This document shows positions 18,222-26,585 of a stretch of DNA of 64,000 bases, piece by piece (the stretch's first letter is position 1; each line of letters starts with the position of its first letter). The stretch is from DASVWH01 sp036389715. GTDB taxonomy: Bacteria > Acidobacteriota > Blastocatellia > Pyrinomonadales > Pyrinomonadaceae. Location: NCBI GenBank assembly GCA_036389715.1, contig DASVWH010000051.1, positions 1-64,000 of the forward strand, written 5' to 3'. The notes below the pieces were generated by a model. It saw only the letters and a list, made by a program, of their open reading frames with translations. It was not told the DNA's origin and searched no databases. A program made the translations under genes and the position numbers.

Positions 18222-19580
18222 ATGCAGAGGACGACGACGAAAGAGATTTCTGGATGGGGCAGATACCCGCGCCAGCATGCGCGCCTGACACGCCCGGAGC
18301 GCATCGCCGAGGCCGTGCCGCCCGCCGCGGGCAGCATGATCGCGCGCGGCCAGGGGCGCAGCTATGGCAATGCGGCGATGCTCGCGGACGGCCTCGTGAT
18401 GCTGACCGAGCGGCTCAACCGCTTTCTCGATTTCGATGAGCAAACGGGAGTCTTGAGGGCCGAAGCGGGCACGACGCTCGCGGAAGTCCTAGAGGTATTC
18501 GTCCCACGCGGCTGGTTCTTGCCCGTCACGCCGGGGACGAAGTTCGTTTCGCTGGGCGGCGCTGTCGCGGCCGACGTGCATGGAAAAAATCATCACCGCG
18601 ACGGGACGTTCGGCGATTACGTCAGCGAGCTGGAGTTGGTCCTGGCCGACGGGAGCCGGAGGCGTTGTTCGCCCCACCTGAATGCGGACCTCTTCCGGGC
18701 CACGGTCGGCGGCATGGGCCTGACGGGAATTATCACGGAGGTCACGTTTCAACTGATTCCCGTCGAGACCGCATACATGGCCGTCCAGCATCACAGGGCG
18801 CGCGATCTGGATGCTTCGCTCGCGCTGCTGGAAGACAAGGAGCGCGACGATAAGTATACGGTCGCCTGGATTGATTGCCTGGCGCGCGGGCGCAGGCTCG
18901 GTCGCAGCGTCCTGATGCGCGGCCATCATGCACGCGGAGGCGAGCTGCCCGCAAAGCTCACGGAGCCGCTCAGGCTCAAGACACGGCGCAGGCTCAACCT
19001 GCCCTTCGATCTTCCCTCTTGGGCCTTGAACTCGCTGACGGTCGCCGCCTTTAACAGGCTCTATTATCACTGGCAGGGGGCGAAGAAGCGTTCTTTCGTG
19101 ACGGACTACGAGAGCTACTTTTACCCGCTCGACAGCATCGGCAACTGGAACCGCCTGTACGGCAGGCGGGGCTTCGTGCAATATCAATGCCTGCTGCCGA
19201 CGACGGGTGCGCGAGGCGGGCTGCGCATCCTGCTCGAAGAGTTGGCGCGCTCGCGCCGGGCCAGCTTCCTCGCGGTGCTCAAGCGTTTCGGCGCGGAAGG
19301 CGCGGGGCTGCTCTCCTTCCCGGCGGAAGGTTATACTCTCGCGCTGGACCTGCCGGTCAGCGACCCGGAGTTGTTTCCGTTCCTCGACCGGCTGGACCAG
19401 ATCGTGCTCCGACACGGGGGACGCGTTTACCTGGCGAAAGACACGCGCGTCCAGGCGGAGACCTTCCGGCGCATGTACCCGCGCTTTGACGAATGGGCGC
19501 GGCTCAAAGCAGAGTTTGACCCCTTCAATCGCTTCAACTCCGAGCTGTCGCGGATGCTCGGCATAGGCGAGCCGGGATGA
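18222..19580 (+). CDS. dprE1: FAD-dependent decaprenylphosphoryl-β-D-ribose 2'-oxidase-like (DprE1-like)
   Basis: A 452-aa FAD oxidase similar to mycobacterial DprE1, which oxidises polyprenyl-phosphoryl-D-ribose to the 2'-keto form. The FAD domain has ARGQGRSYGNAAM near 42 and SLGGAVAADVHGKNHHRDG near 112. The C-terminus keeps the catalytic-Lys segment YLAKDTR (Lys406) and AETFRRMYPRFDEW. At the position of the benzothiazinone-reactive Cys387 of the M. tuberculosis enzyme there is an Ala (Ala374 in YTLALDLP). The ATG at 18222 is chosen because GGAGA lies 9 nt upstream; a TTG at 18213 is the alternative. It follows the permease by 19 nt and overlaps the next gene by 4 bases, forming an operon with DprE2-like and UbiA-like genes. 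Confidence 0.88.
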   Translation: MQRTTTKEISGWGRYPRQHARLTRPERIAEAVPPAAGSMIARGQGRSYGNAAMLADGLVMLTERLNRFLDFDEQTGVLRAEAGTTLAEVLEVFVPRGWFLPVTPGTKFVSLGGAVAADVHGKNHHRDGTFGDYVSELELVLADGSRRRCSPHLNADLFRATVGGMGLTGIITEVTFQLIPVETAYMAVQHHRARDLDASLALLEDKERDDKYTVAWIDCLARGRRLGRSVLMRGHHARGGELPAKLTEPLRLKTRRRLNLPFDLPSWALNSLTVAAFNRLYYHWQGAKKRSFVTDYESYFYPLDSIGNWNRLYGRRGFVQYQCLLPTTGARGGLRILLEELARSRRASFLAVLKRFGAEGAGLLSFPAEGYTLALDLPVSDPELFPFLDRLDQIVLRHGGRVYLAKDTRVQAETFRRMYPRFDEWARLKAEFDPFNRFNSELSRMLGIGEPG

Positions 19581-20317
19581 AGGGGCCGGTCTTAATCCTC
19601 GGCGCGACTTCGGCCATCGCACGCGCTACGGCCGCGTCGTTCGCCGCGCGTGGCTATTCGCTCTTTCTGGCCGGGCGCGACCTGGCGGAACTCGAAAGGC
19701 TCGCCTCCGACCTACGGATTCGTTACGGGACAGAGGTGCGTTGCGGCCATTTCGATGCCGAGGATTACCCGGCACACGCGCGCTTTCTCAAAGAGGCGCG
19801 GGCAGAGATGGGAGGACTGCGGGGTGTCCTGCTGGCGTTCGGCTACCTGGGAGACCAGGCGCTGGCGCTCGGCGATGAGCGGGAGCGCGAGTTAATCGTC
19901 GCGCGCAACTTTACGGGGGCCGTCTCGGTGCTGGAGCATTGCGCGGCCGCGCTCGAAGAAGAGGGCGGCGGGTTCATCATCGGCATCTCTTCGGTGGCCG
20001 GTGACCGCGGGCGGCAGAGCAACTACATTTACGGCTCGGCGAAGGGTGCGCTCGCCATCTACTTGCAGGGCTTGAGAAACAGGCTGGCGCGCGGGGGCGT
20101 CCACGTGATGACGGTCAAGCCGGGCTTCGTAGATACCGCGATGACTTACGGGATGGAGGGCCTCTTTCTCGTCGCCTCTCCGCGATACATCGGCGAGCGC
20201 ATCGTCCGCGCGGTTGAGAAGGGGCGCGACATAGTTTACCTGCCCTGGTTCTGGCGCTACCTCATGCTGGTCATCAGGTTGATTCCAGAGCCCGCCTTCA
20301 AGAGGCTGAAACTCTAA
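19577..20317 (+). CDS. dprE2: Short-chain dehydrogenase, DprE2-like 2'-keto reductase
   Basis: A 246-aa SDR enzyme. The dinucleotide-binding start LILGATSAIARATAASFAA, the catalytic Ser in ISSVAG (~138) and Y152-x3-K156 in YIYGSAKG are intact. The SSVAGDRGRQSNYIYGS stretch and VKPGFVDTAM resemble mycobacterial DprE2, which reduces the 2'-keto intermediate made by DprE1 and so completes epimerisation of ribose to arabinose on the lipid carrier. The ATG overlaps the stop of the DprE1-like gene (ATGA), giving translational coupling. A hydrophobic C-terminal segment (FWRYLMLVIRLIP) would place it at the membrane. Confidence 0.88.
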   Translation: MKGPVLILGATSAIARATAASFAARGYSLFLAGRDLAELERLASDLRIRYGTEVRCGHFDAEDYPAHARFLKEARAEMGGLRGVLLAFGYLGDQALALGDERERELIVARNFTGAVSVLEHCAAALEEEGGGFIIGISSVAGDRGRQSNYIYGSAKGALAIYLQGLRNRLARGGVHVMTVKPGFVDTAMTYGMEGLFLVASPRYIGERIVRAVEKGRDIVYLPWFWRYLMLVIRLIPEPAFKRLKL

Positions 20318-20333
20318 AAACAGTTTATTATAA

Positions 20334-21206
20334 ATGAGACTGTTGATTGATTTATGGCGGCTGATGCGGCCGCGGCAGTGGGTCAAGAACGGCTTCGTCC
20401 CGATGGGAGCGCTCTTTGCCAATGCCTGGCACGAGCCGCGCGTCGTCAGAAACGTGGTGCTGGCCGTCGTCGCCTTCTCGCTGGTGGCGAGCGGCGTCTA
20501 CGTCGTCAACGACCTGCTCGACAGGGAGCGCGATGCCGGGCATCCGAAGAAGCGGCAGCGCCCGCTGGCCGCCGGGACGGTCTCTGCGGCCGCCGCCCTC
20601 TTATTTATGGGCCTGCTCTGGGCCTTAGGCTTCACGCTCGGTTACCTGGTGTCGGCGAAAATTCTGCTCATCCTCTCGCTCTATATCCTCATGAACATAT
20701 GCTACTCGCTCGGGTTGAAGCACGTCGTGCTGCTCGACGTGTTCATCATCGCGGGCGGGTTCATGCTGCGGATTCTGGCCGGGACTTCGGGCATCGGGAT
20801 TGCGCCTTCGCAGTGGCTGCTGCTCTGCGGGTTGATGATGGCGCTCTTTCTGGGCTTCGCCAAGCGGCGCGCCGAACTCTACGCGCTGTCGGGCGGAAGC
20901 GCGGAGAATAGAAGGGTGCTGGCGAACTACCAGCCGGTGCTCCTGGACAAGATGATCGTCGTCACGGCGACCTGCGTGATCCTGACCTACAGCCTCTACA
21001 CCATGAGCGAAAAGACCATCCAGGCGCACCGCACGGAGTCTCTGATCTACACCGTGCCTTTCGTCATGTACGGCATCTTTCGCTACATCTACCTGCTGCA
21101 CGAACAGAGCACCGGGACAGACCCCGCGCTCGAAATCTTCCGCGACCCGCACCTGCTGCTTTCCATCACGGGCTGGCTCGGGCTGACCCTCTGGCTCATC
21201 TCCTGA
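20334..21206 (+). CDS. ubiA: UbiA-family polyprenyl-phosphate phosphoribosyltransferase (DPPR synthase-like)
   Basis: A 290-aa integral membrane prenyltransferase with about eight helices. The first Asp-rich motif, NDLLDRERDAGHPKKRQRP from residue 59, closely matches DPPR synthase (Rv3806c type), which transfers phosphoribose from PRPP to a polyprenyl phosphate, rather than quinone or heme prenyltransferases. The second conserved stretch, YSLGLKHVVLLDVFIIAG near 123, also fits. It lies 16 nt after the DprE2-like gene. The three genes would carry out synthesis of polyprenyl-phosphoryl-ribose and its epimerisation to the arabinose donor; the DPPR phosphatase that should act between them is not evident here. 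Confidence 0.9.
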   Translation: MRLLIDLWRLMRPRQWVKNGFVPMGALFANAWHEPRVVRNVVLAVVAFSLVASGVYVVNDLLDRERDAGHPKKRQRPLAAGTVSAAAALLFMGLLWALGFTLGYLVSAKILLILSLYILMNICYSLGLKHVVLLDVFIIAGGFMLRILAGTSGIGIAPSQWLLLCGLMMALFLGFAKRRAELYALSGGSAENRRVLANYQPVLLDKMIVVTATCVILTYSLYTMSEKTIQAHRTESLIYTVPFVMYGIFRYIYLLHEQSTGTDPALEIFRDPHLLLSITGWLGLTLWLIS

Positions 21207-21220
21207 CGCCGCGGTCGCTG

Positions 21221-22753
21221 TCATTCAGCTCTCGGCGACAGGGCGACGACGCTACCGATGAGCCACCAGAAGACCAGCGCGACCTCCGCATCTCCGAAGT
21301 TGTAGTTGACCAGTGAACTGACGAAGAATCCGGCGATGGCCCCGGTCGCGCCGAGCAGCAGGCCCGGCCTGCCCGCGTCCGTGTCTGCGCCGAACAGCCT
21401 TTCTCCGCGCGCCGCCATCCGCCAGCACGTCCAGATCATCCAGAGCCAGAAGAGCAGCGCGGGCAGCCCGCGGTCAAAGGCTATCTGCAAGGGCGTCGAG
21501 TGCAGGTGAATCATGTCCGTGCCCGGAAATCCCCACTCCGTCCAATGCCGCTTGACGGCGTCCATTCCGTGCCCGAAGAGCGGGTCCTGCCAAATGCCGC
21601 GAAGCCCGGCGCGTGCGACCTCTCGCCGCAGCGTCGAACTGTAGTCTTCCAGTTTGAGCGCGCCGCTGACACGTGTGCGCCAGACGCTGAACGTGCCGAG
21701 CGCCAGGACTAGGACGACGATGCCCGCGACGAGCAGCCGTGCGCGTCCCTCGACCGCGCGCCAGGCGATGACAATGGCGCCGCAGACGAACGCGACGAGC
21801 ACCGTCCGCATAGCCGTGAGCGCGATTCCAACCGCCAGCAGCGCCGTCGCCGACAGCGCCAGCCGCACCTGCCAGCCCCGCCCGCGCCGCTGAAAATGGG
21901 CCAGCCCGAGACCGAGCGCGAGCTGGGCCAGCATTTGCAGCGTCTCCGAAAACGTTTCGTAGTGGCGCGTCCATCCCGAAGCACGGAAGCGATGCGTGCG
22001 CCCTTCGCTCCTGATGCCCGAGGGCGAGGGCCGCGCCTTCAGCTCGTCCGTCACGACGAAGCCCGGGCGCTCGGCGTGCTCGCCCTGCACGATCAGGCTG
22101 ACGCGCAGCCGCTCACCCGCGGGGCTCCGCCTGATGGCTTCGTCTATCTCGCGGACCGAAGCGACGCGCACAGCGTTGACGCGCCAGACGGCGTCGCCCT
22201 TCCCCAGTTGAAACTCCCGAAAGGGGCTCTCGGCGTTCAACTCCTCGATCATCACGCCGCGCCCGAGTGTGATGTCGGCCATGCTCCAGAGCACGCCAGC
22301 CACGCCGGAGGCGATCATCAGCAGGGCCAGCAGCAGGGCCGCGCGCCGCTTGAGCAGCGCCTGGGCCAGGTAGAAGAGAAAGACGACCGAGACCGATTGC
22401 AGCTTCGGCAGGCTGATGCCGGGCTCGGCCGAGAGCAGGGCGGAGAGCACGGTCCAGCCGAGGAAAAGCCAGAGCGGAAGGTCCAGCGGCGTGCGCCGGA
22501 TGTTCGTCCGCCCGGTCACAATAGAGCGCGCCAGCCAACCGGCCGCAACCAGCGCCAGCCCCATCTCAGCGCCCGCAATCGAATGCGGCGCGAAGATGGC
22601 GTAGAGGACAAAGCCGACCAGCGCGACGCGTTCCGCCAGGCGTGCCAGGCGCGGCGGCTGCGGGCCTCCAGCGGGCGCGTCCGGGGCGCGATTTTCGTCG
22701 CCGGGCGTCGAATCTTCTGCTCTCAAGCGCGAGCGGTTAATCTCATCCTCCAA
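21221..22753 (-). CDS. O-antigen ligase/polymerase-family membrane protein with a PDZ-like insert
   Basis: A 510-aa membrane protein of the Wzy/WaaL superfamily. Hydrophobic helices run ~42-160 and ~272-500. The signature periplasmic loop is present: DPLFGHGMDAVKRHW near 395, then HLHSTPLQIAFDRGLP, the conserved His-containing motif of ligases that transfer a lipid-linked glycan onto an acceptor. Between the helix blocks, residues ~165-226 (FQLGKGDAVWRVNAVRVASV...) look like a PDZ domain, which is not typical of the family. The TTG start at 22753 is uncertain; AAAGG lies too close to it. Convergent with the UbiA-like gene. It probably ligates or polymerises the glycan of this locus. Confidence 0.82.
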   Translation of the reverse strand: MEDEINRSRLRAEDSTPGDENRAPDAPAGGPQPPRLARLAERVALVGFVLYAIFAPHSIAGAEMGLALVAAGWLARSIVTGRTNIRRTPLDLPLWLFLGWTVLSALLSAEPGISLPKLQSVSVVFLFYLAQALLKRRAALLLALLMIASGVAGVLWSMADITLGRGVMIEELNAESPFREFQLGKGDAVWRVNAVRVASVREIDEAIRRSPAGERLRVSLIVQGEHAERPGFVVTDELKARPSPSGIRSEGRTHRFRASGWTRHYETFSETLQMLAQLALGLGLAHFQRRGRGWQVRLALSATALLAVGIALTAMRTVLVAFVCGAIVIAWRAVEGRARLLVAGIVVLVLALGTFSVWRTRVSGALKLEDYSSTLRREVARAGLRGIWQDPLFGHGMDAVKRHWTEWGFPGTDMIHLHSTPLQIAFDRGLPALLFWLWMIWTCWRMAARGERLFGADTDAGRPGLLLGATGAIAGFFVSSLVNYNFGDAEVALVFWWLIGSVVALSPRAE

Positions 22754-23036
22754 CCTTTAAATTACCGGAAGCGAAAGGGCGCGGGCAAACGGCCGAGCGG
22801 CGGTAAAAATTCAGGCTACAGCATTTAGGCGCTGCCCCGGGCGCTTTGCGGGTCTTTTAGAATAAGGGCGTTGACACTCGCCGTTTTCGCGTGTTAGCGT
22901 AATTATCTCTGATGCCTTGCGGAGAAGGCTCTTCAGAGTAGTTATTGCCGGTGCGTTCTCTTTCGGCGCAGTTGATGCGTCGCTCACCGCAGTCGTTACC
23001 CCCTCGACCCATATTTGACGGCATAGAAGATTCCTG

Positions 23037-25469
23037 ATGGCTTTCGACAAAGCAAAGGTTGTGCGTGCGGCTGAGAAATACCTTGCTCAGGGTAAGATTT
23101 CCGCGGCCATTAAAGAGTATCGCCAGATCGTCGAGCATGACACGGAGGATTTCACCGCCCTCAACATGCTCGGCGACCTCTACGTCCGCTCCAACAGCAA
23201 GCAGGAAGCCATCCAGTGTTTCGCCCGCATCGCCGAACATTATCGCGAACAGGGCTTTGCCCTCAAAGCCATCGCGATGTACAAGAAGATAGACCGCCTG
23301 ACTCCGCAGGACCCGGCCATCGCCAGCATCCTCGCCTCGCTCTACGAGATGCAGGGCCTGATCGTTGACGCGCGCAACCAGTACATGATCGTCGCCGAGG
23401 TGCACTCGCGCGCGGGGCAATCGCGCAAGGCTCTCGACGTGCTCTGCAAGATCGCGGACCTCGACCCGCAGAATACGGAAGCGCGCATCAAGCTGGCCCA
23501 GGGCTACATGCGCGAGGGCCTGACGGACGAAGCGGCCAAAGCCTTTACAGAGGCGGGCGCGCAGTTTCTGACGCGCTGCGACAACGAACGCGCCATCGAA
23601 GCCTATACGCTCGCGCTCGACATCCATCCCTTTGACCGCACCAGCCTGAGCGGTTATCTGGACGCACACATCGCGCTCGGCATGCCGGACGAGGCCGCGG
23701 AGGTCCTCGAACACGCGCTGGCCCAGCAGCCCGAAGATGTCGAGCTGCTCTCGATGCTGACGCGCGCCTATATCGAGGCCGAAGACGCCTCGGCCGCACA
23801 GCGCACCGTCAGCGCCCTCTGCGAGCGCGAGCCCTCCGAGTATATACGCTTCGTTGACGTTGCCCGCATTTATCTGAAGACGAACGAAGTGGACCAGGCC
23901 GTCAGGGTGCTGACGAGCATCACGGAACAGATGCTGGCCGGGCGCGAGGAAGAGGAGTTGATGAAGCTCCTGAACGAAGTGCTGGCGCGCGACCCCGAAC
24001 ACGTTGACGCGCTGCGCCTGCTCGTGCGCGTCTATACCTGGCAGCGCGACGACGAAAAGCAGCGCAACGCGCTCGAACGCCTGGTCGAAGCGGCCGAAGC
24101 CTCCGGGCTGGTCGAAGTCGAGCGTTCGGCCCTGCTTCAGCTGGCGCAGTTTGCGCCCGATCAGCGTTACCTCGAACGGCTCTATTCGCTCGGCAGTGCG
24201 CCGGAGCAGGAGCCGCAAGAGAGTTCGTCCTTCCCCGGTTCGTCGTTTGACACGGGGGAAGAGATTCCCACCTTCGAGGGTTTCTCCCTGGACGAAGAAC
24301 CGGCGACGGCGTCCGCGATGGGGCTTCCGGCCCTTGAAGAGAGTTCGGAATTCGAGTGGAACTCGGTCGCGTCTGCGCCAGAGCCCCCGGACCCGGCCGC
24401 ATCCTTCGCGGAGTTGAATGATTGGACGACGCCCGCCGCGCCCGACCCCTTTTCTTCCGCGGAGCCCGCCGCCGAGCAGCACGCGACGGGCGGTTTTCAG
24501 GAGTTCGACTTTGGCAGCGAGGCGCTCAACATGTCTTCGCTCAACAGCGAGGCCAATGTTTCTGCGGCCGCCGGGTCTGCGGGCGAGACGGACGTGCGCC
24601 GCGAGGCGCTGCTGCGCCAGGAACTCGGCAGCATAGATTTCTACATCGCCCAGGGCTACACGGACATCGCGCTCGACACGCTGGAAATGCTGGAGCGCCA
24701 GTTCGGCTCGCATCCTGAAATCACGGAGCGCCGCACGCAGTTGGAACAGGCGGCCGAGCCCGCGCCTGCGTCCGACGCCGCGCCCGTCGAGCCTGTGGGA
24801 ACTGCGCAGTTCGAGAGCTTCACGCTCTACGACGTGGCGGAAGAAGAGCCGCACGTTCAGGTGGAGGGCACGGAACTCGAAGATGCTTTCGCCGCGCTCC
24901 AATCAGCGCCGCCCGCCCAGACGAACGGGACGAACGCCGAGCCGCCCGCATCGTCGCCCGCGCCTGCACAGACCGCTCCGGCGAGTCAATCAATGGCCGG
25001 AATTGATCCGGGGCTGGCCGCCATCTTCGAGGAGTTTCGCTCCGACGAAGACGAGACGGCCGCCGCCGCCGACGGCGACTACGAAACGCATTACAACCTG
25101 GGCCACGCTTATAAAGAGATGGCCTTGCTCGACGACGCCGTCGAAGAGTTTCAGCTTGCCGCCAAGATGGTCTCGCCGCAGGACGGCACGCCGCGTTACC
25201 TCCAGTGCTGCAACATGCTCGGCCATTGCTTTATGGAGAAGGGCATGCCGCGCCTGGCCGTGATGTGGTTCAAGAAGGGCCTGGATGCGCCCGGCCATAC
25301 TGAAGACGAGTACCAGGCGCTCAGGTACGAGCTGGGCACGGCCTATGAAGAGCTCGGCAGCCTGGACCAGGCCATAGATGTTTTCACGGAAGTCTACGGC
25401 GTCAATATCTCTTATCGCGGCGTCGCCGATAAACTGCGCGAGCTGCAAGCACAGAAGACCAGTAAGTAG
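23037..25469 (+). CDS. Large TPR protein with an acidic linker
   Basis: An 810-aa protein without signal peptide. Residues ~1-370 are consecutive tetratricopeptide repeats (AAIKEYRQIVEHDTEDFTAL, then YVRSNSKQEAIQCFARIAEH). Residues ~390-650 are a low-complexity Pro/Ala/Glu/Ser stretch with one helical pair (IDFYIAQGYTDIALDTLEML). Residues ~680-805 return to TPRs (YETHYNLGHAYKEMALLDDA). The two TPR blocks joined by an acidic flexible tether suggest a cytoplasmic scaffold linking two partners. The partner is unknown; the gene stands alone between a divergent ligase and a heptamer-repeat gene end. The ATG start is supported by the protein opening directly in a helix. Confidence 0.8.
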   Translation: MAFDKAKVVRAAEKYLAQGKISAAIKEYRQIVEHDTEDFTALNMLGDLYVRSNSKQEAIQCFARIAEHYREQGFALKAIAMYKKIDRLTPQDPAIASILASLYEMQGLIVDARNQYMIVAEVHSRAGQSRKALDVLCKIADLDPQNTEARIKLAQGYMREGLTDEAAKAFTEAGAQFLTRCDNERAIEAYTLALDIHPFDRTSLSGYLDAHIALGMPDEAAEVLEHALAQQPEDVELLSMLTRAYIEAEDASAAQRTVSALCEREPSEYIRFVDVARIYLKTNEVDQAVRVLTSITEQMLAGREEEELMKLLNEVLARDPEHVDALRLLVRVYTWQRDDEKQRNALERLVEAAEASGLVEVERSALLQLAQFAPDQRYLERLYSLGSAPEQEPQESSSFPGSSFDTGEEIPTFEGFSLDEEPATASAMGLPALEESSEFEWNSVASAPEPPDPAASFAELNDWTTPAAPDPFSSAEPAAEQHATGGFQEFDFGSEALNMSSLNSEANVSAAAGSAGETDVRREALLRQELGSIDFYIAQGYTDIALDTLEMLERQFGSHPEITERRTQLEQAAEPAPASDAAPVEPVGTAQFESFTLYDVAEEEPHVQVEGTELEDAFAALQSAPPAQTNGTNAEPPASSPAPAQTAPASQSMAGIDPGLAAIFEEFRSDEDETAAAADGDYETHYNLGHAYKEMALLDDAVEEFQLAAKMVSPQDGTPRYLQCCNMLGHCFMEKGMPRLAVMWFKKGLDAPGHTEDEYQALRYELGTAYEELGSLDQAIDVFTEVYGVNISYRGVADKLRELQAQKTSK

Positions 25470-25542
25470 TCAATGGTAAATGGTAAATGGTAAATAGAAG
25501 CACGGTCTTTCTTTTCTATTGACCATTGACCATTTACTATTT
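25469..25542 (+). repeat. Heptamer-based imperfect inverted repeat at the end of the TPR gene
   Basis: Left arm 25469-25497 contains three tandem tggtaaa units; right arm 25516-25542 is an imperfect reverse complement made of gaccatt/accattt units. Much richer in AT than the surrounding genes. It begins at the last base of the stop codon and could fold as a long hairpin. Confidence 0.7.
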
Positions 25543-25570
25543 GCCCCTGACCATCTACCATTGAAGCGTC

Positions 25571-25963
25571 ATGGCCGGAAAGCTCAGCGTTATCTTCTAC
25601 ATCATCCTGTGCCTCGAAGTGGGCCTCGTGCTCACTTTGCTGCCCTGGTGTTCTCCGTTCGGGCTGGGCGAGTGGGGCGACAACTATTTCCTGCTCTATG
25701 CGGCGCAAAAGACCGGCTTGCAGAGCTTGCAGTATGCGGTGGCCTCGGGCTGGGTGCGCGGCGCGGTGACGGGGCTGGGGCTGCTCAACCTCGGGATAGC
25801 GGTCTGGGAGATAACGCACTTTAGCCAGACGGTGCGCGCTCTACAGGGCCTGCCGCCCGTGCCTCATAATTCCGCGAGAAACGGTGCTCAATCTTCAAGC
25901 GCCCATCATCTACCTGATTACGAGCGGCGAGATGACGGAGGCGGCCAGCAATCCGGCCAGTGA
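25571..25963 (+). CDS. Small membrane protein of unknown function
   Basis: A 130-aa protein with two predicted transmembrane helices (KLSVIFYIILCLEVGLVLTL and AVTGLGLLNLGIAVWEI). Between them lies a soluble loop, PWCSPFGLGEWGDNYFLLYA. The sequence after residue ~104 (HNSARNGAQSSS onward) is low complexity and overlaps the thiE frame by 80 bases, so the functional protein may be the first ~100 residues. I do not recognise a named family; similar small proteins are widespread as hypotheticals. Co-transcription with thiE is likely from the overlap. Confidence 0.65.
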   Translation: MAGKLSVIFYIILCLEVGLVLTLLPWCSPFGLGEWGDNYFLLYAAQKTGLQSLQYAVASGWVRGAVTGLGLLNLGIAVWEITHFSQTVRALQGLPPVPHNSARNGAQSSSAHHLPDYERRDDGGGQQSGQ

Positions 25964-26555
25964 GGATTTCCGCCGCATCCTGGCCCTCATCCGCGCGGCC
26001 GTCGAGGCGCGCGTCGAACTCGTCCAAATCCGCGAAAAGAACCTGCACGCCCGCACGCTCTACGAATTGACGGCGCGCGCCGCCGCCATCACTCGCGGCA
26101 GCCGGACGCGCCTGCTCGTCAACGACCGCGCAGACATCGCCCGCGCCGCACACGCCGACGGCGTTCATCTGACCACCCGTTCGCTCCCAGCCTCCATCAT
26201 CCGACGCACCTTCGGCGGCGATCTTCTGATAGGCGTCTCCGCACACTCTTTGCCGGAAGCCCTCGACGCGCGGGCGGGCGGCGCGGACTTCGCGACCTTC
26301 GGCCCTGTCTTCGAGACACCCTCCAAACGCGCCTACGGGCCGCCCGCCGGTCTCGCAGCCCTGGCCGGTGCGGCGCGTCGCCTGGCGGGCTTTCCGCTGA
26401 TTGCGCTCGGCGGCCTGACGCGCGAAAATGCGCCTGACGCCCTGCGCGCGGGCGCGGGCGGAGTCGCCGCGATTCGCTTATTCGACGACCCGCGGAGCCT
26501 CTCTGCGACGGTGCGCGCCCTGCGCGGCGAGCCCTCGGCGTCGAAGCAGTGTTGA
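25884..26555 (+). CDS. thiE: Thiamine-phosphate synthase
   Basis: A 223-aa TIM-barrel enzyme that joins HMP-pyrophosphate and thiazole phosphate to form thiamine phosphate. Family motifs in order: VELVQIREKNL near 47, RLLVNDRADIARAAHADGVH near 75, IGVSAHS near 115, FGPVFETPSK near 137 and ALGGLTREN near 174. The GTG start gives IIYLITSG as β-strand 1, so it is correct although it lies inside the 3' end of the small membrane-protein gene. thiD follows 30 nt downstream, so the two pyrimidine-salvage genes form an operon. Confidence 0.93.
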   Translation: MLNLQAPIIYLITSGEMTEAASNPASEDFRRILALIRAAVEARVELVQIREKNLHARTLYELTARAAAITRGSRTRLLVNDRADIARAAHADGVHLTTRSLPASIIRRTFGGDLLIGVSAHSLPEALDARAGGADFATFGPVFETPSKRAYGPPAGLAALAGAARRLAGFPLIALGGLTRENAPDALRAGAGGVAAIRLFDDPRSLSATVRALRGEPSASKQC

Positions 26556-26585
26556 GTGATAAATGGCTGCGGATGAAAGGGATAA

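Noticed and set aside
22871..22900. TTGACA upstream of the large TPR gene as a promoter
   Set aside because: The -35 is perfect, but no -10 lies at 16-19 bp; the nearest TAATTA is 23 bp away.
22857..24902. Minus-strand open frame of 681 codons opposite the TPR gene
   Set aside because: High-GC genes often leave an open antisense frame. The predicted product is Arg/Leu/Gly-rich without motifs, while the plus frame shows clear TPRs.
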